NCBI GenBank assembly: GCA_049999765.1
Contig: JBNGIQ010009353.1
Location: 43,631 to 85,431, forward strand
DNA length: 41,801 nucleotides
From: Phaeoceros laevis
Taxonomy: Eukaryota; Anthocerotophyta; Anthocerotopsida; Notothyladales
Reading direction: 5' to 3'
Shown: positions 1 through 13,148 of the stretch, piece by piece
Layout: each line of letters begins with the position of its first letter
Position numbering within the stretch: position 1 is the stretch's first letter
Program-made: the position numbers and the translations under genes
The notes under the pieces: model-generated
The model's database searches: none
The model's input: the letters and a program-made list of their open reading frames with translations, nothing else
What the model was told of the DNA's origin: nothing

Positions 1-103
1 AAACAAATGGACAGCAAGCAACTCGTACACAGTCCCAATCACATGGATGCAAGGAAAGCACCTGAATAAATGCCCGCAATAAATGTTTTCAATAGCCAAT
101 TAC

Positions 104-3100
104 CTGTAGAATGATCTTCTCTGGTGCTTGGTATGCTTCCAAGAAGTGGCATACATTGACAAACGCCCATTGCTTACTGGCACTTTCCTCACGCTTAAGA
201 TGATTCCATCCAAATTTAATTAGCTCTTTTCTATGTTGTACCAAGTCACCAGGCAGATTTTTCAACAACAGAGTGGCAAGCTGCAGCAGCTCTATGCGGA
301 GGGGTTCATCATAATCCGCACTGACCTGTTGGAACCAAGATCCAACAATCAAGAACCTATAATTTGCAGCAACCAAGAAGCTAAAGTTGGAGCATGGACG
401 TTGCAGCAGAGTGAAGAACCAAACTAGCGAGACAGCAGAGCAAGAACACCAACACTAACCAACACACCTCCTCTGGGGGGTCGAGCAACTTTTCGACAAT
501 AGTCTTGATTATTGTGGTATCAACAACCTCAGAGCTTTGGTTATTCTGGAACGCATGACTTAGCATTGGCAAGATAAGCATCTGCATTGCTACCACCAGA
601 AGCTCCTGTGGCATCATTTTCGTTTGAAACAGTTGCAGAAACCGGACAAGAACAGCTTTCTTTTGCTCTGGGATATATCCTTCAGCAACCTGCCAAGAAT
701 ACAAGGGTAGATATAAATGCCAAGTGTGTTGGAATGCCTCTCATCAAATACTAACTGTACCTCCCATACCTCAATCATGAAGAATTCCTTCAGGAATGTG
801 TAATCAATGCGAGTCCGGACCAAGAAGATTGACAGCATCTCAAAAAGGACGTCCACTTCTGCTTTATCATGTCTGAGGTAATTTAGAAAACACTTCACCA
901 GTCTTTTGCTTTCCTTCACCTGAAAAAAGAACCAAAAAATCAACACAGGCCGTTAGCAAAAGGCATAACCTTCACAACAACGTGCCAGGATAGTGTGAGG
1001 AAGTTGACCTGACTGAGAGTCAAGTTTTGCTCATTGCGGAGCCTAGAGACCCTTCCTGGAGACTGCCATAGGCGGACAAGTGCATCAAACACTTGCCGAT
1101 TAGAAAACAACCAGTCCGGCAATAGTTTCACCAGGGCAGACACGAGGGCAATTCCTTGGAACTGCACATCAAGTGTCTGCATGGAGACCTGCACCGGGCT
1201 TGCTGTTGCTGACTGCACAGCCATATAGTTCTCACTGCCTGGGACTATCAAGCCTCCAGATGCTGAGGAAGCAGAAATAGCCAGCTGATCATCTGAGGAT
1301 GGAGGGACCTTCGCAACTGGGAATGCACTCATGATAATTTTAGCTGGAGATCTTGCCAGTTCTTCCCTAAGAGGTTGGCCAGCTTCAGACCTAATAATAT
1401 CCAAGAACCTGCAGAAGTCAAGCTCAGAATCAGGACCTGTTTCCCAGCTCTGATTTCAGCCTAAAACTACAGCAACGAATGCTCCAATTACCTTCGAAAA
1501 TAGCTCTCGTTTGTTAATCGGGCTAGAAAGTAGTCCACTGCTTCAGTGGCATAGCGATTCAAGAATTTTGTGAGCGGAAGACGATAGGGGCTATTGAGCT
1601 CACTATAAACCTGACCCTGAGGAAGGGCTTGCTCTAACTGTATCGTTAATGTGACCAACTGATCCAAGAACTTCCCAGCCGCAGCAGGGAGCAAATGGAA
1701 AAGCTCAATAATGGCTGCACAACAGCACAAAAAACATCTAAAATCATTCCTGGGATACATGTTTCATGTTTACTGTAGCCGCTCATTGTCCAAGACCACA
1801 AACAACTCAGGACAACACTGCATGTCGCTAGGTGACCCATACCTGCGGCAATCTTAGGTTCTTCACCATTCTTCCAAGACTTCTGAGAGGTTGCCAGTTT
1901 TTCAGGCTCCAGCCACTTCTGCAAGTGCTCCATGAGTTTTTCACCCAATGTGACGTTGAACCAGTTGGACAGAAGCTCCAAGAGCCGAGCTAGTCCTTGT
2001 AAGAGGGGCATCGTCAGATTCTTGTAATGGGCTAAATTGACAAGGATAGGCCTTAGACTGCTCTGCAACAACTCCTTGGGCATTTTTTGTTGCTGAATCA
2101 CCTGAGTCATGCAAACATTAAAAAAAGAAGTTTCAGTCAGACATAAGACTCAATCTGGGAAACTGGAGGGAGATCTTGGGTTGACACCTGAGTAAATAAA
2201 AATCAACTAATAATTCTTCCACAGCCGTCATAGAGCCGCCTCAAATGCTTGATATGAATCATGCAATCTGTATATGTCGTCAACCACCAAAAAGCATCAG
2301 CATGTTCATCAGATTTCTGACCTGACGAAGACCCTCCTTCGCTACGGCGACAATCTCAGGAGTCTTGCATGTGAGTGACTTGAAGAACATTGCAATTATC
2401 CGAGACCTTAGTTCGCCATGAGCAGGAGTTTTAAAATCCGCCCAAGCCATAGCAGTGCAAAGAAGTTCAATACACACAGTTCTAAGTTTGTTCAGCGAAA
2501 TGAACATCTTTGGATTCATAAACTTGCCCTGCAACTGTTGCTCATCAGCTTCTGCCATTTGCAGGGCATCTTGCAAAATAGATATAAGCTCGGGAGTCAT
2601 CTTCAGAAGTGGCGGTCGGAGTGCCAAGCAAAAATTTAAAGCCATCAATGTTCCAACCTGCCATTTAGATGTAGCTGTTAAGTACCAGAGGCCGCCAAGC
2701 TGCCTCTAGTTTGCTGACAGTGCTATGTGGAATGATGTGCTAAATGAAACAGTAATTGATACCTGATTATCCAACGGCTTGCTCCGGAGAGGGCGATTTA
2801 TCAGTGGCTGCAAGAACGGTTGGTAAAGAGGCTCAAGAAGCTCTGACACCTCACTACCAGTCCGACTTGCCAGGAGTGCCAGACATGACTGCACATTCTT
2901 CCTCACAATTTGAGACGTTGACTGATTGAAGAGCTCTGCAGCAAGAACGTCCACAACTCCCTGAAAACTTTGCCGTCGAGGCTCGCTTGTCGATTCATCC
3001 ACATTATTCACCACACGGAGGACCTGAGTAAGGACCTGACTGGCTTCCTCGTGCTCCTTATTTGCATGGGACGGTAAGCGCTTCAGAACATAAACAAGAG

Positions 3101-6100
3101 CCCTTACAGCACGGACCTGGAAGGCACATAGTGTCTCAACTGTAACTTTCCCTACTAGAGCACCAAGACCCATAACACCTCCCATTTGAGATTGCCAAGT
3201 ACTTCCATAACAGCAGTGAAGAAGTCGAGGTAATAGCTGCTCAAACACTGGTACCCTTACACCAGGAGGGGGAGAGTAAACGGGGTTCATGGATGGGCTG
3301 GAGACCATCATTGGAGTTCCAGGTGTGCTCACACCCCGAGGTGTTAGATGGCCAGTGTGCTTTGATCTTGCAAGAACCAGAAGGGTTTCTGCAAAGACAT
3401 TCAGACCATGAAGAGCAGCCTTTGCATGGGCCCTGTTGTCATCAGCCAGAACAGCTACCAAAGCGTCTAGAAAAATAATTGGATCAAGCTCCTTGAGATT
3501 TCCCTGTGAGCGGTTTCTGAGTTTGGGGGTTCCTCCCGCTGAGCTGCCAACCGGCACCCCAAGTTGTGCTGAGGATACAGACTGATTGGTAGACGACGAT
3601 TCTACATGAAAGATCATGGCAAAATGACGACATACATTCAGCACAAAATCATCCTTCGGTTCCTGCAGATCAGCCTCAGCACTAGCAGCGATGATCGTCA
3701 TCAACAAGATCTTGAATACACTTCTTTCAGCCATGAGCTGAGTTTTAGTCTTCACACCAAGATCAACCTGTCGGAGGTTCATGAGATTCTTGTGAGAAAG
3801 CAGACTAAACCCTGGAAAGAACTGCATTTCTAAAAGAAGCACCAACGAAGAAAGGTACATGTATTCAAGAACCATGAGCAGTAAATACCTTCATGTTTGA
3901 TGTTTCTGCTCGACGCCTTGCTGGGTCCACTGAGGTTATCAGAACAGTGCTCAGCTGACCTGGGGTGACCCCTTCATTACCAATGTTTCCCTTTAAGTTC
4001 AACACAGATGACAAGCACACACGCAGAAACTTGAGGGCATGCTTGCGATAGAAAAGGTCGACTGCAGGCTGGTTTTGTATAACTGCTGCCCTTGCAAGAT
4101 AAATGCATCTATCCAAGGGCACAAGAAATGAGGTGTTCGGTTCAAATGTAAGTATCAACCTGAGCCCGTGCTCAGGATTCTCTTTACACTCCAAAGCGAG
4201 AGGTTCCTTGAGAAACTTCCTGTTCCTGCCACCCAATTTGCCAAGCAGTTGTAGAGCCTTGGCACCAAAAGTATATGGTTTTGGACGCAAGTGAGACCAG
4301 AGTGTCAGAATCAATTCTGACATGACGTTAGCCATGCTGGGTTCCAGAAACTCTGGATTAAGGCTATCAATCCAAAACTCTAATGTCCTCAGCCCATGGC
4401 CCACAAGTTCGTCATTCCCCTTCAATGCCAAAACTAAAGGCTTCATGAGCCTAGGGAGATGGGGGAGGAGTGAGGTCAGCCGTGCAGGCATTGTCAGACA
4501 TAGCTCCACAACTAGGTCGATCATATCTGTCCCTGTAGGTCCTTCGATCATTCCAAGCAACATGTTAAGACAAGGTTGCAGAGTGGGTACAAACTCCCGA
4601 AAAAGATGCTCAAATTTGCCTCCAGAAAGAGCTCGAAACATGTTGCGGAGCAGCTGCATGTACCCTGTCGGCTTGTCCCCCTCAGTTGCATTTTTCATAC
4701 AGATCTCCATAATAGTGACAACATGAGGCTGAAGTACACGCTCACAGTCTGTTGGGAACTTAACTACTGCTATGAACAGGTACCGGAACAGCTGAAGGAC
4801 AAGCTTAGCAGCAGGTGAGTCAGGCTGTTTCAAGACATCAAGCTTACTGTTCACAAGAAAATGCACAAGAACATCAGCAAAATGCCTTGTAACTTTTTGG
4901 TTCTGCAAAAGGCTGACATAGATTTGCAGCAATTGATTGTTCTCAAGCATACACTCAAATAGATGAGGCATAGACATGGAAAACATATCCATAAAATTCC
5001 GGGGCTCCATCACAGTAAACACTGACGAAAAGTGAGCAAACAGCTCCTTTTCCTCCTCCTTATCCTTAAACAAAGCAAGGCAATGTACGCCACCCTTTAA
5101 GATACCTGATGCCAGTCGCACCTGCAGAAAGAACACTGCTCAGAGTACAAGCCAAGCTACTAACAAAAAAGTCCTTGTAGCTGGCAGCAGTAGACAAAAG
5201 ACGTGCATGACATAAAAAGCAGTTTTTACTACAGCAATTTCAGAGGAGCAAAGTGAGCAACAACCCCCGAAATGATACTACACATAGATGAAGATCATCA
5301 CTATCAAGCACACGAACACTACGGCCAGTACCTCATCCTCCCGCATTCCTTTAGGGCCACCCGGGCTAATAGGCCCTGGTGACTGCGAAGGCTGCATTTG
5401 ACTATTTAGATGTGTGATGCTCCAAACTAGAGTCTTCATCCCTGTTTGGCAGGAATATCAGCAGAGATACTTCCAGATGAACAACATTCCTACCATCCAA
5501 AACATGTACAGAGGGCCCATTTCAAGTTAAGAATCACTACTAGTGAGCTAATAGGTTCGTCCCCACCACTATCAAATAACAGAAACATGCATATACACAT
5601 AACTCTTACCCCCAGCTGCAGAAGACCAACGTCAGGCCAAACACATCAGCGGGAAGAAAGGGAAGAAGAACGATGTGAACTGCTACTTGGGGAAGATTCC
5701 TACCCATAATCAGGGTTTTAATCAATTGCCTACAGTCCGTGACCTCTTTCGCATGCTCTGGAGGAGCCTGAAGATTCAATGCTGCCTGCACCAGTGCAAA
5801 CTCCAGTTTCAGTACCAAAGCACAGAACGCTGGAGTACAAAGTATCAAAATTGCAATTGACAAATCTTGCAATACAAAATATTGTGCTTCATAACCTGAA
5901 CGGGTAGCTCGAGCCTTGACCTTAAACTTGGCCGGTCCTTTGCCTCCTCGGAATCACTGCCCTCCATTAGCTTCACAGAGTAGAAAGTTATGGGTCATTT
6001 GCAAGCTAGATGACACAGCAAATTGGACGAATGTACTTGGAAGACCGACTGGCCAAAAGCACATGACCTTTCTCCATTCAGAACCTCCCAGTGGTGCAGT

Positions 6101-8675
6101 CACAAGCGCACAACTACTACACTCATTTCAAACAAGACAACAACAGTGCCATGGATACCCATGGATACCTGGGAGATGTTGTGCCTTAAAGTCCCAAATT
6201 TGGTTACAAAAGCATCTAAAATCCGTCCCTGCCCATATAAATACCAGCACACTATGCTGTAAGTTTCCAAGAGCAAGCTGCAGAAGACTAGCGATACTCA
6301 AAATCTGCAAAGAATAGACATTAAGGAACTCACTAATAACGCCCTTCCTTCTTCCTTGCTTGAATGGTCAACTCTTCTGGTAAAGATTGTTTCGACCTAC
6401 AGCAAGCCAAACTACCGTGAATCATAGGGTACAACCACATGGTCATCCGTACATGCTGGAGTGTGTTATCAGTCAGCACTCATCATCTCCAAGTCCAAAA
6501 ACTGCACAGGTACCACAACTCAGCATTCTCTGAAGAAGCAACACAAGCTGCTAAATTGCCAAAGCACCAATTTCAGATATTTGTGTTTTGGTAGTTTGAC
6601 AGACCACTGGTAAACGATCAAGCTCGACCTACCAAATTGAGCATAAGACGCACGCATGTTGTCTGAACACTAAGGGGCAAAGATGAATCGTGCACGTTGC
6701 GGGAAAAAAGGTAGACAATTCTTGAAAGCTGTACAGATGCAAACAGCACATTACGGTCAGCACTTGGTGCAGTTCACCTGAAGCAACCTGTAACTTGTAA
6801 AAACTCTGCAACAAACCAACTCAAGCTTGTCAGTGATGCATTCCTGGGCTAACCTGTGATAAAGATAGCTCAAGGCGAACATGATGAATAAGTTCTGCCA
6901 GAAGACTGTACGCCAATGGCCGCAAAGTTTCATAACAAGCCCGTCCAGTTCCGACAAGGACTCTGGCAGCCAAATAGAATCACTTTTATGTGAGTACACT
7001 TCAACAAGTACAATTTTCACAATCCCGAACAGACAAAAAGATATATACCTCTCGTCAAGCAGGGTATCTATTTGGGTGAAAAATCCTCTTTTGAAATCCG
7101 TCGCAAGAACATGTCTTGTGGCCACAAGAAGCTCCTGCACCAAAGCCACCACAAATGACAACTCGTTCTTCTTTGATCTATCTGGGCAGGCATCTATCAA
7201 AGCAAACACATCACAGAAGACCTGGATTTTTCAGGTATCTTAATGCATTGGGTGTAGCACAATTACAACCCACCCAGTTGTGAAACAAAGCACATAGCAT
7301 CAGAAATTCAATTTGTACAAAACCCAAAGGTGACGCGGCCCACTGTTGAGCGGAGCTTACCTTCCGAATGGACACAGAGTCTGGACAAGTCACAAGAAGG
7401 TTAACTATGCTCTTCGAAATGCTCTCTTCATGTGGGCGGATGCAATCAGCAAAACTCCGTAACAAGTAGGTCAGAAATGAGACCGTCTGCAAGCATGACA
7501 ACAGGCACGCTTAAAAATGAGCAGAAAAAGAACACGGCCTGTGAATAATCATGATCGTTTGTGGTTCAAAAAGTACCTTGACTTGTGCACCCTTCAGCTC
7601 TGCAAAATTGTTCTTGACGTTGGAAGCCACTTGTTGTGGACCAGGGATTGAGATTGCAGTGACCATCAAAGGCAGCAGCATTTGAATGTTCACTTGGACA
7701 TAGCGAGGGTAGAGTTGAAAAAGGAACATGACAATCAGAGGGCACTCGGTCACTACTTTAAAAGACCGAGAGCTGGCATTTAGTTGTCCTGGTATGGGCC
7801 CTCCTGGAGGTCGTTGCCCCATGTATCCCATGCTATGCTGTGAAGCAGCCAGCTGACCATCTGGTCCGCCCGTATCCTCAAAGAAATATGCAACGGTGTT
7901 CTTGAAGTTTTGGTAGATCTGCAGCCAGACGTTCGTCAATGAGACAACGAACAATCTGCTAGGGTTGCTAAGGTAGTCGGTGGCAGGAAGCACAAGGTCC
8001 TCGACTAAGTCAGCAACGAGGTCCAATGCCCAATCGGGTGGTGCCAGAGTTGCTGTCATGTTGCCAGCCCAGCTACTACAGAACCAGCTTAGAAGCATCC
8101 ACACACAAACCTTGCAGACAAAGTCGAGAAAAGGCTGCACTTCCTGCTCCAAAGCTGGTCGAAAATTCTTGTGTAGGTCGAATATGATCCGCAAGCATAT
8201 AAGGCCATTTTCTTCATTGTCATTTGTCAGGACATGCATAGAAAGCTTCAGCAGGTCGGGTACAAATGGCCGAATGACTTCGCTGTGCGGTAGCCGGTTG
8301 AGAATCTCCAGAACAACATTCCGAAGCTTGTGCTCCACACTGTCAGTAGTCTGAGGCTTGGTAAGCTGAGTGAGCAGCGTGGAGAACACTCTGAAATAGC
8401 TCTTCAGAAAATTGAGGTACTCCGAGGTGTGCACAATCTCAATACTGTCCCGCACTTCGGTGGCCAATTGGAGCCGATTTTGCATAGCTGGAGCACAATC
8501 AAGTCAAGGTGAACCACAACAGGATACAATCATGAGCCCTCCAAAGCACGAGAGCAGACAAAAAACTCTATGCTGTTGACCCAAACAGGCAACTGAGCCT
8601 CAACGGCAGAAGGATACGGAGGTCGGGCTCCAGGAATTTCCTCGCATGGAGGTCAAAATTTGCTATTGGTATCAT
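104..8675 (-). CDS. TRA1: TRA1/TRRAP-type pseudokinase scaffold, N-terminal 1878 residues (partial, 21 exons)
   Basis: TRA1/TRRAP is the giant HEAT-repeat PIKK-family pseudokinase that docks activators to the SAGA and NuA4 histone acetyltransferase complexes in the nucleus. I rebuilt 21 exons from GT-AG borders and family sequence: 8675-8618, 8487-8111, 7918-7577, 7486-7361, 7134-7049, 6962-6854, 6728-6633, 6396-6334, 6228-6169, 5970-5896, 5785-5704, 5441-5332, 5121-3889, 3767-2763, 2657-2322, 2101-1843, 1714-1492, 1408-1009, 919-770, 689-468 and 325-104. Phases close at every junction and give 5634 coding bases. Diagnostic stretches are [39 protein letters not shown] and [12 protein letters not shown]. 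The start lies in a 58-base first exon ([19 protein letters not shown]) that resembles the N-terminus of plant homologues. Introns are 80-262 bp. Plant homologues are about 3,900 aa, so the rest, including the FAT and pseudokinase regions, lies beyond base 1. Bases 1-103 are intron. No lesions seen. Confidence 0.95.
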
Positions 8676-10111
8676 CGCACCCAATTTTCCTGCTTCCGGT
8701 CAGTGGTGCTAGAACTGGTGCCGCACCCACCACTCGGAAGTGACCGCTTCTCTGGGCTCCACAAGCCAAAGCCGCTGCTGCAGCTAATTGCTGCAGTCGT
8801 CCACTCAAGCTCCGGCACCTATCGTTCCGTTCTGGTCTGCCTCTTCATCGGCGCAGTCCTTGAACTGGGCATGCTCGAGAAGACTACTTCCCACCCGCAA
8901 AGCCACCAGCTTCGGGGTGGTCGGAGGCGCCATGCTCGCTTCCTCTCTCCACTTCTTGTGTATTAAGTGGAAGGATACGTCGCAGCAGAGTGGCACCTTA
9001 TACCTTACCGTAGGTTTAACAGGTAAAAAGTCGAGAAATGACGCTTACGTAGTTACTTCCTGGCGCATTTTGGGCGGTGTCATTGCTTAACCCTAAATCC
9101 AGTTCAAGCCTCCATTCGGACATTCGGAAGCCTGCAGTTAGCTCGGAAACCTTCTTTCGACAGAAGCAACGCTAATAAAGGATGATTGGGCCTTATCTCC
9201 ATACAAGAAATGCCAAAGGATGGACAGAAACCATCGTATATCCATGTCCATCGTGAGTGAAACCGTCATATAATAAGTAAGGTCATCGTGGTGTGAGAAT
9301 CAGTGAGATGTAGCTGTTTCACCAGTCCATGTGCACTTCTAGTATACAGAAGTCTGGAGATTCGGCATAACTGAACAATTTCAATTGTAAACAGACTCTC
9401 GGCAGTTTTGATTGTAACAGACTCTAATATGCCCGCGAGCCGCGGCAACCAAGCCAGCTTCATGGAGGTCAGATTCATTCTGCCATGAGCTTCTCACGAG
9501 TCTCCTGCCACCCCCTGCATTGTTAGCTGATGCGACATGAGTCCGAGGTCTCAAATGATAGACAGAATGGAATGGCTGCTGAGACAGAGGCGGCGTCTGC
9601 GGCATCCGCAATGAAAGAGGAAAGGACTCAGGAGGTAGAGGAGGCGGCCTGCACAAGGCAAGCAGGTCTGCTCTGGGGCATAGTTCTTTTACTATAGGCC
9701 GTCTAATTATTGCCTAGAGTGATCTTGTAACTCCGCATCCCTTGCCGACAGATTGGTAATTGTCAAGGCTCATCGCGTAGAAAATCTGTACATTCAAGCT
9801 TTGGAGCCCAGGCATGTGGTCTGCTCCATCAAGTAAGGTATTTGATGCAGAGCTCGTGAACCGAGCCAAGCAGTCTACCCTCACCGTTGAGCAGCAGGGT
9901 TGTTACCTCAGGATACCAAAGTAATGAGCGGAGGACTACAGTGTAAGAGTAGGACTGCACTGCACCAAGTATGTTCACGGCCAGGTTAGAAGTACGAGAA
10001 AGCATAGTACAGTACGCAGGGTCAACTTAGCAGGGGGATGGACAAGCTTACCGGATGGTTAGGCAAGGTGAACCTACTGCATGCTGCCTGATGCTGATGA
10101 CCATATTCAGC
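8676..10111. other. Intergenic: TRA1 promoter/5' leader side and GT47 3' flank
   Basis: No gene is supported here. The part next to 8675 should hold the 5' leader and promoter of the minus-strand TRA1 gene. The part next to 10111 is the 3' flank of the minus-strand GT47 gene. Short open frames on both strands have no recognisable domains. Confidence 0.6.
9089..9097 (+). promoter_or_regulatory. telo-box-like motif AACCCTAAA upstream of TRA1
   Basis: AACCCTAAA lies about 415 bp upstream of the TRA1 start codon. Telo-box motifs (AAACCCTAA type) are common near plant housekeeping promoters. A 9-bp match can occur by chance, so this is only suggestive. Confidence 0.25.
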
Positions 10112-11941
10112 TCAAAGAGCACTGGTGTGTGGTTGGTGTACGGCATCTTCCAGCTTTGCAACTCTGTTGAGCATGTTGTTGAGACTGATATCAAAGGCAT
10201 CCTGAAATGACGACAAACTTGCTCCTGGTTGTGCGTACAGCAGCCGAGGCATTATCTCCAGAAGGATCCTTCTCCTCATTTCTTCCACTCGTTTTGTTGG
10301 TACTTGCTGGACAATTTTGACCACATCCACAGTGCCTTTCCTCACCTCTTCCTGAGGGATGTACACGGAGTATGAGCTGAAGTTTTTTGGCAAGTGCCAA
10401 GGGTATTGGGTATAAGCGGAGTAAGGATCAAAAATGACAGGGATGCAGCCAGCAATGAGAGAGTCAAAGATAGAGCGTCTGGTGGGGCTGTCTCCTGCCG
10501 GCTGCATGCAGAAATGGGAGTTGAGGAAGAGCTTCATGGTAACCTCAGGCTTTAGACAAATGTATTTGTGACAGGATAGCACCCGGCAAAGAGTGACATT
10601 CCGCTTGTCATGGCACTGCTGGATAAGTCGAGTCCTGATGTTTGTTGGATCATCAGGTCTCGGCATCCCAGCAAAGCTAACCAAGCTGCGTCTGGGGCTG
10701 TCCAGTGCAAGCCGCTGCCACACCCTGATGTCCTCGTCTGACGAAGGATGAAAGTAGGTTGGATGAGGCACACCTATGTCGTTCACATGCCACGGATCCC
10801 TCTCAATTAGCAGCTTTGTCAAGTTCTGCATCTCAGGAAATTTCAGCAGGTAGCTCCCCCAGGAGCTGGGACTGTTGTCAACCCTCCTAAAATCCCAGGT
10901 GATTTTACCAAGCACCAAAACATGGTCTCTTCCCCCCTTGCGGTGCCACCACCTCTGCTTATCCAGCCACTGCACTAGCTCGGTAGACAGCTGATCTCGT
11001 TGTTGCGTGGTTGTGTTGATGGCAAAATTCCAGTGCAGCACATCCAAGCCTGCATAGAACGGAATGTAGAACAAGGAAGCCAAGGCAGCTTCAGACGTGA
11101 GGCATTTGTAATGCATAAGCTTAACGTGGAAGACCACCTCGAGAGCCCACTGGAGAGTCTGGAACCACCTCCCACGAGGCAACAGAGCCTTGTTGTACCT
11201 CACTTCCCCCATTCCATAGTTGGAAAAGAAGTTGCATAGACTGTGCCAGGGAACCATCGTCTCGCAGTTGCCAACAAGGTCAGCATTGAACTTTGCTGGC
11301 AAATCATAGATGTAAACCCGTCTCCCCTCGCAAGAATCAGGAGTGCCATGTCTGTCGGAGACTGGAGTTCCCGAACTGCGAAGCTCATCCATCACGTCCA
11401 TCACTCCTGCCAACACTTCCTCCTCGGAAGGATTGACGTCATCGTGCTGTGAACTCAAATCCATCGTATCCGCTGAAATGGCGACACCGTCACCTGGTGG
11501 AGCAGTGAGGGTGAGCGGAACCGGTCTTCTAGATCTGCCGGGATCACCCCTCCCCAAGGTTTCAGCACGTGGATGACTCCCGGAGACAGAAACCAACGTG
11601 AAGTTCTCTCCACCTGCACCAGCATCAGCTGCTTGAATGGACCTTGATCTCCGGTCATGCCTGGGCCGGCCGGTGGGAAATATATCAGCAGCACCTGCGC
11701 CAGATTTCAAGTAAAAAAAATCTAACAAGGTGCTGCAGGATCCAACACAGGATGCGAGAGTAGAGTGCCCATGGTCCGTCAAAGAGAAGGGAGCAGCTAT
11801 CCGGACGCTCCACAGGAAAATTGCAAGCACCAAAAACATCGACAAGAGAAGCAGTATCCGCAGGAAGGGCAAAGAAAACGGGGATTGCCGCTTTGGCCTC
11901 ATGTCCCTCGCCTCCTGAAAATCTACAAGTCCGTTCTTCAC
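10112..11941 (-). CDS. MUR3-like xyloglucan galactosyltransferase (GT47, exostosin domain)
   Basis: Single-exon gene for a 609-aa type II membrane protein of the Golgi. GT47 subgroup-A enzymes such as MUR3 add galactose to xyloglucan side chains of hemicellulose. The visible order is a short cytosolic tail, a hydrophobic signal anchor at about residues 22-46, a low-complexity Ser/Arg-rich stem to about 200, and the exostosin domain from about 204. Motifs matching MUR3 are RRVYIYDLPAKFN at the domain start, KITWDFRR, PHPTYFHP, SFAGMPRPDDPTNIR, and the nucleotide-sugar region PTRRSIFDSLIAGCIPVIF followed by AYTQYPWHLPKNFSSYSVYI. I took the first Met; a second Met at residue 14 also precedes the anchor. 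Length fits the family. The exact acceptor specificity (galactose or galacturonate, which side chain) cannot be read from sequence. It is transcribed away from eL13, with 1.2 kb between their starts. Confidence 0.92.
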   Translation of the reverse strand: MKNGLVDFQEARDMRPKRQSPFSLPFLRILLLLSMFLVLAIFLWSVRIAAPFSLTDHGHSTLASCVGSCSTLLDFFYLKSGAGAADIFPTGRPRHDRRSRSIQAADAGAGGENFTLVSVSGSHPRAETLGRGDPGRSRRPVPLTLTAPPGDGVAISADTMDLSSQHDDVNPSEEEVLAGVMDVMDELRSSGTPVSDRHGTPDSCEGRRVYIYDLPAKFNADLVGNCETMVPWHSLCNFFSNYGMGEVRYNKALLPRGRWFQTLQWALEVVFHVKLMHYKCLTSEAALASLFYIPFYAGLDVLHWNFAINTTTQQRDQLSTELVQWLDKQRWWHRKGGRDHVLVLGKITWDFRRVDNSPSSWGSYLLKFPEMQNLTKLLIERDPWHVNDIGVPHPTYFHPSSDEDIRVWQRLALDSPRRSLVSFAGMPRPDDPTNIRTRLIQQCHDKRNVTLCRVLSCHKYICLKPEVTMKLFLNSHFCMQPAGDSPTRRSIFDSLIAGCIPVIFDPYSAYTQYPWHLPKNFSSYSVYIPQEEVRKGTVDVVKIVQQVPTKRVEEMRRRILLEIMPRLLYAQPGASLSSFQDAFDISLNNMLNRVAKLEDAVHQPHTSAL

Positions 11942-13148
11942 TCATTCGAGATCATCATCAAGACGTCTTCCGAGGAACATCCCTCTCCTCATCGACTTCG
12001 CCTGGCCCCTTGATGGAGCTTGAGTAGTTCACCCAATCAATAAAAGTCGGGACCAGAGCACTGCGTGTCCCCCGGAAAGCCGCAATTCATTGCAACTTCG
12101 GACTTGCACATTGACTGATCAGCTATTCCACGTCAAGCAGAATTGCCAACCTCGAACAGCCTTTCCCGGCGCGATTGCAGAATTTCTGAGGTCAAGAAAT
12201 GAAGAGCTTCAGGACACCGTCGAGCTAAAACCGCAATCTTGTCCCCGGACTCGATTGCGTCAACTGCAGCTTGCATGCCTAAGCCTCCTTCCGCAAGAAT
12301 CCGAGCTTCCAGACAACCTCGAGCTCAAGTGCTAGTCGGGGTCGACAGTTCTCATGCTTCGCCCCTGCGCCAAATCTTGAGTTACTGGATTGAGCTTTTC
12401 CAAACTCCAAGTTTGCAACAGCAGAACTTCCAATTGGAGACAACCAATCAGCCAACATTCACGAGTGGTTGTTGCATGAGCCAATTAAAAAGCCGCCCGC
12501 TCCCTCATCGCATTTTCGGCAGAGAGACCGTGAACTCGGCCGAACGAAAGGGCTCAGCGGCGCAATCATGTGAGTGAGGCTGTGAGGCCGCATAAAGAAA
12601 GGACAGAGCCGTTAGCTCAAACGAAGACATTCCCGCCGTCTGGCGACTCTGGCCCGGTCCGGCGGCCCGGCCCCGTATATATGAGGTGACCAGGTGCGGG
12701 CCCCGCCACCCACACCGGCTATAGCCTTGAGCCGCCCCTCGCAGGGCATTGGCGTAGGGCAAGGGAACCGGTGGGCGACCCAGTCTGTAGCCGGTGTGTC
12801 CACCTGATATTTAGACGATGCGCGCCATGAGCACCATATAGGAGCGTGAATCACATGTCGGTGCCCCAAAGAGCGGCGCTCCCCTCGGAAATGTTTATGG
12901 CCTACAAAAAGGAAAGGGGGGACGTTCTTTTTAAGTTTCGCAGCCACACGGTAAATAGAAAATGTTCCACGGGGGTCAGAAAGCATCTCTCCCTCTTTCG
13001 ACCCCGAGGCACGGCTCCCTAGGTTTGGGAGAGGTTCGGAAGGTAGGCTCGATGAGCTCCTGCCCTAATTCTCTAAACGCGGCACCTGTGCTTCTAATCG
13101 GTCTTTTCGGAGCAGCAGGGAAGCAGGGTTGGGAGGTTTGCTGCGGCG
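11942..13148. other. Divergent intergenic region between GT47 and eL13
   Basis: This 1.2-kb spacer separates two head-to-head start codons and probably holds both promoters. The part from about 12640 to 12830 is clearly GC-rich. I see no clear TATA box or full telo-box near the eL13 start, and the open frames here lack recognisable domains. Confidence 0.5.

Noticed and set aside
8805-8996. 63-codon minus-strand frame upstream of TRA1 as an extra first exon
   Set aside because: The 8675-8618 exon already supplies the conserved N-terminus and joins exon 2 in phase, so this is leader sequence.
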